The notes under the pieces were generated by a model that ran no database searches, was not told where the DNA came from, and was given only the letters and a program-made list of their open reading frames with translations. Shown here piece by piece: positions 33,441 through 44,259 of a stretch of DNA of 64,000 nucleotides. The DNA is from Leptasterias polaris. Lineage: Eukaryota; Echinodermata; Asteroidea; Forcipulatida; Asteriidae. The stretch spans positions 868,001 through 932,000 of the forward strand of contig JAZGTN010000048.1 of NCBI GenBank assembly GCA_037783415.1. The letters run 5' to 3'. The position numbers and the translations under genes were made by a program. Every line of letters begins with the position of its first letter. Position 1 is the first letter of the stretch.

Positions 33441-35325
33441 CATAGACAAAAACCAATCTATGACCCTACCTCTACCTTTTAGGTAATTTATTACTAATGT
33501 TGCAACAAAGTACTGTTAGTTGTGAATGTTAGTTGGTGTTATGGAGGATTGGTACAGCCGACAAAAATAGTCGTAGACCTGCTTGATGTTTTGTGTGATC
33601 AACTGACTTGAAATAACAAATCTGTGACATTTTTGGCTCAACCCCTTGTATGAGTCAGGATAAAAATCTGGCCCAGATTTCAACACGTGAATACATTGTC
33701 ATTATTTTGGGTTCTAACAACCGAAATCAGCTGAAGTACGTTTGTTTTAAGATTTTCAGATACAGTTTTCTTGATTATGAATTTTATATTTCACAGAAAA
33801 AAGGTTCAAGTGTGAACTTCATAAAGTTTTCAGTTCTGTATAATAACTTTAAGATATTAAAAGAAAACGCAATGTTCATTGTGGATTGAATATAAAGAAA
33901 AATGTGTGCAAGAAATTCATGCAGCTGAAAGAAGAAACTTAGATTTAAATAAATGTTTCTGTAAAACAAGAAAATCAAATATGAAAGAGTTGTCATTTTG
34001 GTGGTAAACAGTTATGAAAATTAATTATCTGACCATAGGTTCCCTCAGTAGAAGTGTAAAATATAGTGATCTACTAATGGAGGTAGAATGCTTATACCTT
34101 CGGAGGAATGGAATAATGCTTTAACAATATTTGTTTATTATAATTGGCGCTAGGACTGCTTGCCAAAGTGAAAAGTCTGTAAGACCAAACAATGTACCAA
34201 TGTTGGTTTTTCCCTCTCAGTAATTAGATGACTGATGTCAAAGTTTTTCAAACAAAACAAACAAAACCTTTTAAATAACGATGAAATAATCGAGATAGTT
34301 ATAGGCACCTCAATGTTTACCCAACACCGCATTCAGTTTTGTGTAGTAAGTCAGGAGCCATACATGACCATTTTGCCTATAGCGTTTCCTTACGCAGCAG
34401 TTGATTGGTCACATAGGCCAGATACAATCAGTTCACGGTTTGACCAATCAAGTTAGGGCCCTCATTTTACAAACGAGATATGGCGGACATTTCGATTCTG
34501 AACGGTAACGCTGACGAAGACGGATTCTTTATGTGTTCTTGACTGTTTCGAGAATCCTTAGGAAATAAATAATACCGTGAAAGACTATTTCAATAGTGTA
34601 GCTAACATCCCATTAATAGTAAAATTCTTCTGCCCAATTCCGTTAACTATTACTAATTAGGCAAATTACTTTTCTGGAGACCCTTATGAAGCACACGGAT
34701 GCTTATGTTTTTGCCTCATATTTCTTTATTATGTCATAATTTTTGAAGGTAAAACGAAGCATTATTGCTTCGTTGTGTGATGTTTTTTGTTTTGATAAAA
34801 TTGTTAATTTTCCCAAAATGAATTTTTAACAACGTATCTTCCGAGCTCATTGTTTATGCACAACCATGACGGTCATCGCAGCAAATGAAAGGAAGCACTT
34901 TCTTACCTGGGCCATTCACTGGTAAAAACTATCAAATACCTGTACAAAATACTTCAAACTCGCCTTAAATACACCAGGGATGCGCGCGGTTCATCAAAAG
35001 GTTTGATTGTGTTTGTTACTATTTTGAGCAAAGCAGTAATTCTCGGTCAAAATCTGGGCTGAACTTTCATCCATCCAACATCCATCCAACTTGTTTGAAA
35101 GACTAAAGAGTCACAAACTTACAATTTACAAAAACCAGTGTACAAAATAATGTAACATGGTTTGGGGTTGGATAGTCCGTCCATATTACCTCCCCGGGGT
35201 ATCGAAAAATCCAGGATATATTCATTTTCCCATAAACTTCTCTCTATTTTGTTTTTAATCTATTTTAATCTATTTTTTTCCTGCATTCAAAACACGAACA
35301 CTTACTGAAACAGGGAACTAACAGC
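33441..35325. other. No gene recognised
   Basis: AT-rich DNA. Phrases near 33540-33620 (AGGATTGGTACAGCCGACAAAAATAG, broken here as AGGATTGGTACAGC) resemble 22811-22890, suggesting a shared dispersed repeat. No coding segment is supported. Confidence 0.35.
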
Positions 35326-35361
35326 CTCGCGAAAGGCCGCCGAAGGCGGCCTTTTCGCGAG
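35326..35361. repeat. GC-rich hairpin
   Basis: CTCGCGAAAGGCCGCC and GGCGGCCTTTTCGCGAG pair with one bulged base around GAA. It sits beside a pair of inverted GTAAACAAACC motifs (about 35363 and 35480), so it may be part of a small inverted-repeat element. Confidence 0.7.
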
Positions 35362-35499
35362 TGTAAACAAACCAAGCAAGCAACGCGCAGCGTGAATGGA
35401 AACACATGGCTGCTTCCGAGTGCTACTGTCGTAAAGCGACAAGCAGCCATTACCCCTTACTCACTGTGCATTACTTGCTCGGTTTGTTTACTTTGTATA

Positions 35500-36310
35500 C
35501 CCGCTATGAGTCTGCAGTCGCCGATTGTGTCTATTGTACAAATGTATGATACTGGTTAAATGTACAATATAGAGCCTAGACTCCAAACATTTGTGACCCG
35601 CTCTGTGAAAATGAGTCAGATGTTGACAATTTAAAGAATTGAGTTATATACATGGCTGGAAAGAACACACCAGCAGCAGTTATTTGGTATATGTCTAAGC
35701 TCTGGGGTGTATCGCGTTGCTGAGTTACTCCCGTTTGAAATTAGCCAAGGTATCATTTTTGTTGAAAATGAATTACAAGTAAATTGATGTTTAAAACTAC
35801 AATTTTCGCACTACATATTAGCAAAAGGACACAAATTAGACTAAAGTATGATGTTTTCATAGCTTTATTGACTAAAAATGAGTGTTCTGAAAGTTTACCA
35901 TGCAAAAATAGATCTTAAAAAAGTAAAAAAAAAAAAAAAATAATAATAATAATAATTCCATTGAAACGTCCATTACATAATAATGCATTAGGCGACATCT
36001 GACTCATTTTCACAGAGCGGGTCACATTTATGTAGCGTTTAAATTGTATCAGTCAATAAACCATTGCAAGCAGTCATGCGACAATTAATGACCTATAACC
36101 TTTAATACACACATTGTCAATGTAACTGTGAAAATATCAGATGTGCAAATGAATGCAATGGATGTACACAATAGTGTCTAGAATCCGAAGTTTTATTTAG
36201 TGTATACATTGTACGAGACAATAAACCATTGCAAGCAGTCATGCGACAAGTCATAAATGTTACTTTCGAGACACATTTTGTCAATGTATTAAACTGTAAC
36301 AATCAAATCG
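35500..36310. repeat. Dispersed GCAAGCAGTCATGCGACAA repeat, degenerate units
   Basis: Units near 36045-36130 and 36205-36300 match those at 28740-29030. The segment 35595-36025 carries an inverted pair of the phrase GTGACCCGCTCTGTGAAAAT (35594 and 36010), which bounds an internal TIR-like element of about 435 bp. Confidence 0.55.
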
Positions 36311-36439
36311 TCACCGACGCCACACACACGGGATCCCAGTGAAAAGTAACAATCTGAGAAAAGTGCGTTTTAATGCTGAACGCTTTTTAAAGCAACCGCC
36401 GGTCTCTTATTTGTGCTTTGTTACAGAATTTCAAAGATT

Positions 36440-37190
36440 AAAAGAAAATGTTTAAAAACCTTGTAATTCGACACCTGAAGACATCATCAAGTTTGTCTTG
36501 TCTTCATACTGAGGGTAAATGATGAGTTTCAATGTTCAATTCAATCCCAATCTTGAGTTATTCCGTAGATAAGCTCGAAAGTTGTTTTTTGAAGGAAAAA
36601 CAAAGAAAGGTGAACTTCGACCTAGGGTAACGACCCGGAAGTTAAGGTCAAATGATTTTGGCGTTAACGTTTCAAATGTTGCCCCAGTCTTGCTCTATTA
36701 GATGCCCAACTATGAACATCAAAGCTTTCATATTCAATGAGACAAAGCGACTACAAAATGGTCATTTTCAACTTTAAAAACCTTTTAATTCAACACCTGA
36801 TGACGTAATCATGACGTCATTGTTCAAGTACCGTCTTCATGTTAAGGTTCAAGTATATGCCAAGTTTCAAGTTTGTACAACTTTTCCTTTTTGAGAAATC
36901 TTGCGGAGAAAATGAGGTGAACACAAAAATAAAACAGAACAGTATCAATAGACGATGTGACCTCTGTTTACATTCAAACCGCCCTCTGTTGACAAGTCTG
37001 TTGTCCAAGTCATGTTCCGCCGGGCAAAAAGACGCGTAGTCATGGTAATATTGCGTGTACTTTCTAGCTGGCTGTCAAGTATACAAAGGTTTTGCCCGGC
37101 GACATGCGCGCGCATCATGTTATGATTTTCAATGACGTCAGAGGTCACATCGTCTGTAGGTTTTCGGCTGATACAGCCGAACACGTAACA
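36440..37190 (-). mobile_element. Helentron-like fragment, minus orientation
   Basis: Read on the minus strand it has a terminal palindrome (GGTTTTCGGCTGATACAGCC, about 37158-37184) and a leader-like segment with AAACTTGGCATATACTT. It also has the CRE-like block (near 36800-36820) and the segment with TTAACGCCAAAATCATTTGACC, in the same order as copies at 13-19 kb. About 230 bp near the 5' end (36920-37150) differs, and no 3' hairpin was located. Confidence 0.5.
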
Positions 37191-37194
37191 AGAC

Positions 37195-37875
37195 AACATA
37201 CAGCCGAAACTTAAATATTACGTCTTTAATATTACCAAAATACAACGTGAAGACAACGTGACTGCAACAACGCAATTACTAATACTATGTTCATATAATA
37301 CCGAAACACAACGTCAAGACAACGTGACCGCCACAATTTAAATATGACATTTTGGTAAAACCAAAATACAACGTGCAGACAACGTGCTCATCACAACATA
37401 GTTACTACGTTTTTATGTTACCAAAATAAAACGTGTAGACAACGTGACTGCTAGAACACAAAAACTGCGTTTTACTAAATAAATACCGACATACAACGTC
37501 AAGACAACAGTGTAAATATGATGTTTTGATAATACCAAAATGCAACGTGCAGACAACGTGCATGTCACAACATAATTACTACGTTTTAACGAGACCAACA
37601 AATATCTTCTTCACAACGTTGATGCCTTAACTTAAATACTACGTTGTAATAATACTAAAATACAAGGTTGTAAAAACGTTCGATAAAAAACTTTTCGCCG
37701 TAGTTGCATAACTTATCAACATGCAACCAAAGTACAACATTGGTTGAAAATAATGTTAAGATCTGACGTTCATCCAACGTCGTCAACACGTTGTCAGCCC
37801 ATTGACCAAATTGCAACTTCATCACAACTTTTTTTGCAATGTTGTAGCAACGTAATGTGTTAGCTGGGATAACCA
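37195..37875. repeat. ACGTTG/CAACGT tandem repeat, about 62-bp unit, with CCCAGCTAACA terminus
   Basis: Six or so units of about 58-65 bp each contain CAACGT..AGACAACGTG (near 37244, 37309, 37371, 37429, 37493, 37543), then degenerate units. The right boundary TGTGTTAGCTGGG is the inverse of the CCAGCTAACA found at the left edge of the related block at 49519, which suggests both are copies of one element family. Confidence 0.6.
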
Positions 37876-39445
37876 TAACTATGTCACGGAAGTCATGATG
37901 AAGACAACAACAACAAAATCGACATTTACACCATCACCACGCCCGGTCACCAGGTTGGAGAAGCTTCTCTTTAAATAAACGAATCACAGATTTATCAAAA
38001 GTTGGTAAATGTTTTCAACTTACCTCAAGAAAATTAGCGAGCGAGAAATTGGGAAATATTTGTAGTCTGAACTCTGATGTGTGAGTATGCAAGCAATTGT
38101 GTACACCGCCCGAGTTCCGTGTACGTGAGTGGGTGAGTGAGACATCACGTGACACATTCAAGTCAATGGCAAAAAGCTGTCAATTGGGGAATAAATATTT
38201 TGCAACTCATGGTGATCTGTTTGTGTAAAGAATAACTTGTTTAAGAAAAGTTTTATAGAAATTCAGACAATTTATAAGAAACAAAATTCATACAAATCAA
38301 AGTATGTTAAATCTTTAAATAAATAAAAAAGGGTTTCTAAATTTTACTTTTTAAAATTAATAAGTAACTTCTGCCGATGAATTTGGCAAGGTACTGTATT
38401 GTGACGTCAGCTCCAGTCGCCGGGCGTTGGCACTGGATACCGGTGGTAGCGTCGGCACGGTGGTGTTGATTCCCTGCAGTGGTAGGCCACAGCACCAATG
38501 TCTTCTCTTCAAACACGGGACCAGGAACGGAATGGAAATAAGGGCAGCGGAATGAACCTCAGCTTACATGGGAGGGGAGAGGTGGATTATTTTAGCCTGA
38601 GTCTTTATGACATAAAGCGGCCCCTATATTTTTAACCCTGATGGGTACCTTTAACCCAAAACGAGACTTTAGTAATACAGGGGTCGATTTCACAAAACCC
38701 TTCCTAACTTAGGATCGATCCTAGGAGTTAGGACGAGTCCCAGCCACTGATCTCTATATACTGACTGGATAGCGCTTCGACGCATACACTGTGCACACAG
38801 CCGTGAAGGCACGCGCGATGACGCAGCGGCCATTTTACTACTCGCAAGAAGCCACGTGAGCGGGCATTCTGTGTGCGTTGAATCATTCCTACTTCCATGG
38901 TTTGAGTAGGATTAGGCCTACTTTACATGAGATTTCGTTTGAAATCAATGTTTTACGGTGCCCTAGAATTTAATGTGTGCTTGAATTTTGCGTTTTAGCT
39001 CCAATTCCCCAAGAATAATTATTTTAAAAAGGGAAATTAGGTTTAGAATCCATTAAAAAAAATAAACAAATAAATCCCTTATGTGGCGGCCGGATACGAA
39101 ACTTTTCCAACTTGGGTACACGAGTCCCGGGGAAGATGGGACAGAAGTGCATTTACCAAACTATTTCTTGCAAACCCCCTTTCTGCAAAAATAGTTTCGT
39201 CCATAATTATGTAGTCTGTCTCTGGCATGGCACACTGGAGGTCGCCCTTTTACTGTTTTCTTTTTCTATTATTAGCGTGAGTATTTGCCAGCACGTCGTC
39301 AACTTATCATACAACAGGGTGCGGGTCATCATTTGTCCATGGGTATTTTTGAAAGACATCAAGATGTCTTTACAACAGCACTTTTTGTGAGCACAATATC
39401 AGATATGATAATACTGTCGGCTGACCGAATGCAGAAATATTTTAT
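37876..39445. other. No gene recognised; includes palindromic TTAGGATCGATCCTA repeat
   Basis: Around 38670-38750 lies a segment with CTTAGGATCGATCCTAGGAG flanked by GTCGATTTCACAAAAC. It resembles a palindromic dispersed repeat of echinoderms as I recall it. A GC-richer patch at 38400-38530 has no recognised coding content. Confidence 0.4.
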
Positions 39446-42400
39446 ATCAATTCAATTCAATTCAATTCAATTTTTATTTGTCCCACCATGTAGGAAACTC
39501 AGTTTGAATACATGCAATACAGAAAGAAAAATAAATAACACACAATCATAAATAAACTACTGGAAATATTAATTTATCAATTTGATATATCTGGATATTT
39601 TTTGTTATTTGTCCCGTTTGAACACCCCAGTTGTTATTTTATTGGGGTAAAATGAGCCAATTAGTCAACAACTTAATATCAACAACCTATCACGGTAGGG
39701 GTACTTCTTTTACTTCTTACTTCACTTCACTATATTTTCCACATAAACAATTGAAACAACCAACAAAGGGTTTGTATACATAATATGTGGATGGGGATCC
39801 CTAAAAAGCAAAGCTTGTCGAGTAGAGATCCCCATTTACAATAAAACAAGAAAGACAGACACACGAAACGACAAAAACATGTAACACCAGACATAAATAT
39901 GGGAATGACATAATTAAGAAAACAATAGCCTATCCTGTAGCTGCAACCCCGTGAAATAATAAACACTTACTTTACAAATAATTATTCAATAGCATATTTT
40001 TGTATTTACGCTTAAAAAGCGAGAGACTAGATATATTTTTCAAGGAAAAGTCGATCGAGCTCCACAGCTTGGGACCCTCATGCTTCACAGTTGCTTTAGA
40101 AATTGTAGTGCGAGCATAAGACCGATGAAATTCATGACACTGTCTTGTAAAATAAGGGTGGCTGTCATAATTTTTTGAAAACATAGAACAAACGGATTTG
40201 GGTAAACTATTAGTGTTAAGTTGATGCATAAAGGAGCCCAGTTGGAGAGAGTAAATATCGTTAACCTTTAAAACATTACCATTATAAAAAAGTGGATTAC
40301 TATGTTCATAGAAGTTAGCATTGTTAATAATACGGACAGCTTTTTTCTGTAATTTGGTAATTCTATTAATATGACCAGTACCACTATTGCCCCAAGCAAG
40401 TATACCATATGTTATATAAGGTAGAACAAGGGTATTATACAACATCATTAAAACATCCTGGGTGAAAGTACATTTTAGCTTGGATATAATTCCTATGTTT
40501 CTGGAAATAACAGTAGAAATGTGGTTAATATGTTTGCTCCAAGAAAGACCGTCATCAATATACAACCCCAAAAATTTAAAATAATCAGTTTTTATAATGT
40601 TTGTATTATCAATACGTATTGAAGAATGCTGACAGTATTTCCTATTGCTGAACAACATATAATTAGTTTTTTTAATGTTAAGAGATAACTTATTTGCTTT
40701 AATCCAGGCAGATACGTTTTTCATCTCATGATTAATTGTATCAAAAAGAACATTCATATTACTGTGGCTATAAAATAAATTACTGTCATCAGCAAAAAGA
40801 ATAAAAGAAAGTACATCCGAGGATTTATCAAAATCATTAATGTAAACAGAGAATAAAAGGGGACCTAAAATAGAACCCTGTGGAACTCCACAAGATATTT
40901 CAGAATGAGTAGACTGGGTTCCATGAATAGATACAAATTGCTGACGATTAGAAAGATAACTTCTGAACCACTCCAAGGCAATTCCTCTGATTCCATAATA
41001 TTCCAGTTTAGATAAAAGAATATCATGATCAACTGTGTCGAAAGCCTTGGAGAGGTCCAGGAATATACCAATTGTAGCAAAAGATGCATCTAAGCCAGTT
41101 GTTATCTTGTCAATTAATTTAATAATGGCATGTGTAGTAGAATGATGTGCCCGAAATCCATATTGGTTATCCGATATTATACAGTGTTTATCAAAGAATT
41201 CAATGGTACGTTTGTAAATAACACGCTCAATAATCTTAGAAAATGAGGTAAGAACTGAAATTGGTCGATAATTACTAGCAATGGTTGGATTGCCACTTTT
41301 AAAAATTGGAGTGATTCTGGCAATCTTCAGCTTCTCAGGCACAACACCAGTTGACATTGAATAGTTGATCATGAAGGTCAGAGGCCTGGAGACTGCCCGA
41401 ATCACTTGTTTAATCAAGGTACAGCTAATTAGATCAAACCCGACACTTTTTTTGTTAGGCAATTTACATACAATATCAATTATTTCTTCTTCTGTAACAG
41501 GAGATAAAAACATAGAATTAGAGTTTGGATTTGATAAATAATCAGCAAAGTTCAAGCCACTCAAATTAATTACATTAGACAGGTTTTTACCGATATTTGT
41601 AAAATAGTTATTAAAGTGGTCGGCAATAAACTGAGGATTATTGACATTTGCACCATCAATATGAATTGTATTTATTTTGGATTGCTGCTTATTATGAATT
41701 ACACTATTGATTATTTTCCATGTGTTTTTAATATTACCTTTCACTTTTTCAAACTGTTTAATATAATAATTACGCTTGGAATTACGAAGGACATTGGTAA
41801 GTATATTCTTATAACGTACATACCTAGAATGATTAAAGTTTGTAGGACTTGCAATGTATCTACGATAAAGCTTATTCTTGTGGCAAATTGATTTACATAA
41901 ACTAACAGTGATCCAAGGGCATTTGGGAGTTAATTTAGATGATTTTGGTTTATACGGTTTAATAGGAATATGTTTATCTAAACTAGCTTTAAAAATATCT
42001 ATAAAATAGTCAAATGATGAATTAGCATCTCTGGCATTCAAAACCAAACTCCAATCACAGGAGGAAAGTTCATGTTTAAGGTTAGCTATATTATCACTTG
42101 AGTAATCACGAGTCAGGGTATGCTGGGGATTAAAGCGATTTTGTTTAAATGGGAAAGAAGTAAATATTGGAAAGTGATCAGACAAATCAGTAATGATAAT
42201 TCCAGATTTCGGAGGAGGTAAAATATTTGAAAAAATGTTATCAATGAGAGTGGCAGAAGTGTTCGTTACCCTGGTGGGTTTGTGAATTAATGGTAAACAA
42301 GACGACGAGTAAATTATATCCAAAAATTCTTGTGGCTTTCTACTATTATCAGAACTTAGTAAATTTAAATTAAAATCGCCGGTAATACAACAATGTTTAT

Positions 42401-43300
42401 TTGCATTAGTAAGTTGGTTGAATAGTGTTTGAGAACATGTTAAAAAATTGTCAACATTGGCATTTGGGGCTTTATAAACAACTCCAATAATTATGTTCTT
42501 AGTAGTGCGTGAAGTAATAATCTCTGCAAATATACATTCAAAAGACTCACCACCTATATCATTCAAATCGGATCGAGGAATATATTGTAAATCAGTGGAT
42601 ATATACATTGCGACCCCACCACCAATCCTAACATCTCTATTCCTGCACATTAATGAGTAGCCCGGTATATTAAATTGATTCATACATGATTTATCATTTA
42701 ACCAGGTTTCGGTCAATCCAATAACATTAAAATTATGATTTAATGGATGGAGAAAAGTCTTGAGTTGGTCAATATGTTTAGTTAAGCTTCTAATGTTTAG
42801 ATGCAAAAGTGAAAAATGTTCTATAGGGTCTTGATTAAAATGACTAATAAAATTGCCTAGTGAATAGTAACACGAGTTTCTAATAATAGGGTTGTCCAGA
42901 TCTTCATCGGTTGGTAAATCAAGCGAGTCAAGATCGAGGTCAATCAGGGTCTCAAAGCTCATGGATTGATTTGTACTTGAATTCAAGTCAGTAATCACTG
43001 AATCAAATTCATGAAAATCAAGCCAATTGAAAGGAAGGGCAGTGCCGAGACACTGAGGACAAAACCAATTTCCATCATCACGAGCTAAATTTAAATGATC
43101 GATAAGATCCAGACCAGTACATTTTAGATGTGTCCAAAGTGTACAACAATCACAAAAAATACTATTCTGGTTATTTTTCACGGGGTTACAGCAGACACTA
43201 CAAGGACATTTAACAGGCATAGTACATCAACTAACAGACAAACTTAACAGAAATTTATTTATATATATATATATATCTAGGTGTATACACACACATACAC
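39446..43300 (-). mobile_element. LINE (CR1/Jockey-group non-LTR retrotransposon), apparently intact coding frame
   Basis: On the minus strand a single long open frame (39972-43220) is followed by an about 500-bp 3' UTR with AATAAA (39473-39478). The 3' tail is about five copies of a pentanucleotide, (ATTGA)n in element sense, seen as TTCAA on the plus strand at 39447-39471. A microsatellite tail instead of poly-A is typical of the CR1/L2/Daphne-type groups. The 5' boundary is not resolved; the region beyond 43221 has a (TA)n run. No separate ORF1 is visible. Confidence 0.75.
39972..43220 (-). CDS. LINE ORF: PHD finger, APE-type endonuclease and reverse transcriptase
   Basis: The 1082-residue protein supports target-primed reverse transcription of its own RNA in the nucleus. 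Residues 7-57 form a C4HC3 PHD-type finger (C7, C10, C23, C26, H31, C34, C54, C57). Residues about 135-355 are an EEP endonuclease: LHLNIRS, GLTETWLN with the catalytic Glu, GDFNLNLL near 280, and SDHFPIF near 348. The reverse transcriptase follows: YRPISVL near 648, QYGFRAHHST, LDLSKAFDTVDH, GVPQGSILGPLLF near 776, FADD at 809-812, then KTNYMLF. All catalytic motifs are intact with no stop or frameshift, unlike the other LINE fragment in the window. The ATG at 43218-43220 starts the PHD finger with few residues to spare, which supports this start. Confidence 0.9.
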   Translation of the reverse strand: MPVKCPCSVCCNPVKNNQNSIFCDCCTLWTHLKCTGLDLIDHLNLARDDGNWFCPQCLGTALPFNWLDFHEFDSVITDLNSSTNQSMSFETLIDLDLDSLDLPTDEDLDNPIIRNSCYYSLGNFISHFNQDPIEHFSLLHLNIRSLTKHIDQLKTFLHPLNHNFNVIGLTETWLNDKSCMNQFNIPGYSLMCRNRDVRIGGGVAMYISTDLQYIPRSDLNDIGGESFECIFAEIITSRTTKNIIIGVVYKAPNANVDNFLTCSQTLFNQLTNANKHCCITGDFNLNLLSSDNSRKPQEFLDIIYSSSCLPLIHKPTRVTNTSATLIDNIFSNILPPPKSGIIITDLSDHFPIFTSFPFKQNRFNPQHTLTRDYSSDNIANLKHELSSCDWSLVLNARDANSSFDYFIDIFKASLDKHIPIKPYKPKSSKLTPKCPWITVSLCKSICHKNKLYRRYIASPTNFNHSRYVRYKNILTNVLRNSKRNYYIKQFEKVKGNIKNTWKIINSVIHNKQQSKINTIHIDGANVNNPQFIADHFNNYFTNIGKNLSNVINLSGLNFADYLSNPNSNSMFLSPVTEEEIIDIVCKLPNKKSVGFDLISCTLIKQVIRAVSRPLTFMINYSMSTGVVPEKLKIARITPIFKSGNPTIASNYRPISVLTSFSKIIERVIYKRTIEFFDKHCIISDNQYGFRAHHSTTHAIIKLIDKITTGLDASFATIGIFLDLSKAFDTVDHDILLSKLEYYGIRGIALEWFRSYLSNRQQFVSIHGTQSTHSEISCGVPQGSILGPLLFSVYINDFDKSSDVLSFILFADDSNLFYSHSNMNVLFDTINHEMKNVSAWIKANKLSLNIKKTNYMLFSNRKYCQHSSIRIDNTNIIKTDYFKFLGLYIDDGLSWSKHINHISTVISRNIGIISKLKCTFTQDVLMMLYNTLVLPYITYGILAWGNSGTGHINRITKLQKKAVRIINNANFYEHSNPLFYNGNVLKVNDIYSLQLGSFMHQLNTNSLPKSVCSMFSKNYDSHPYFTRQCHEFHRSYARTTISKATVKHEGPKLWSSIDFSLKNISSLSLFKRKYKNMLLNNYL

Positions 43301-43934
43301 ATACACACACAAATATATAGGTAGGTTCGGACGCTAAGTTGCAAAAAAACCAAGAACTAAAAAAAAAAAAAAACACTGCTTCCGTAATTATACATAAATA
43401 TTAGGCTACACCAGAGAGATACACTTCATAGATAAGTGTTAATGTACATACATATCAACACTATATTATATTATTACGGATACATATTATTAAGGCTATG
43501 ACTATGAGTGTGAGCAGCACGTATGAACACATCAAAATGGGATTGGGACGCATTTAATTGTTTGAAACAAAACTGTAAACAGATTTGTTTTTAAAATGCT
43601 CAAAGGTGTAAATTATTGTTGAATAATATAATTTTGTTTAAAAACAGGTTTTTTAAAACCAAGTTTTCACACTATAAAAACTCCTGACAGTTATATTGTA
43701 GTAGTATTACTACTAGTAATGGTCATGCAATGTTTGTCATTTGCCCCAATTTGACCCACATTAATTTCCAATATCCCACTTAAATATTTCTTTCACCTGT
43801 CAGTACAGTGCATGCATCCCATCCCTTACTTGTCTTTTTTGTCTTACTTTAATTTCTCTTCTATTTTTCATCTCAAAGCGTATAGAGACTTCCCTGTGAA
43901 TGTGATATGCGCTATACAAGAATGGTTCATTATT
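43301..43934. other. Non-coding DNA with microsatellites
   Basis: It follows a (TA)n run near 43260-43276 and CA-rich and A-run tracts to 43375. No gene is recognised. Confidence 0.5.
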
Positions 43935-44259
43935 AGCTGTTCCGACCTAGCTGTCGGAACAGCTATTGTTTTCGTCGAGATTATTATTAGCTGTTCCTGA
44001 CGCAGTCGGAACAGCTATTGTTTTCGTCGAGATTATTATTATTATTATTAGCTGTTCCGACCTAGCTGTTGGAACAGCTATTGTTTTCGTCGAGATTTTT
44101 ATTATATTTAGCTGTTCCGACCTAGCTGTCGGAACAGCTATTGTTTTCGTCGAGATTATTATTATTAGCTGTTCCGACCTAGCTGTCGGAACAGCTATTG
44201 TTTTCGTCGAGATTATTATTATTTTTATTAGCTGTTCCGACCTAGCTGTCGGAACAGCT
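43935..44259 (+). repeat. Array of six tandem palindromes (AGCTGTTCC family)
   Basis: Hairpins start near 43935, 43989, 44050, 44110, 44166 and 44230. The consensus AGCTGTTCCGACCTAGCTG continues into its inverse, then ATTGTTTTCGTCGAG and an ATT-rich spacer. The organisation equals that of the 6171-7071 array (palindrome, then TTGTT-like spacer), with a different stem sequence. The second unit has a shorter stem loop (CCTGACGCAGTCGG). Open frames on both strands here only translate the repeat. Confidence 0.85.
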
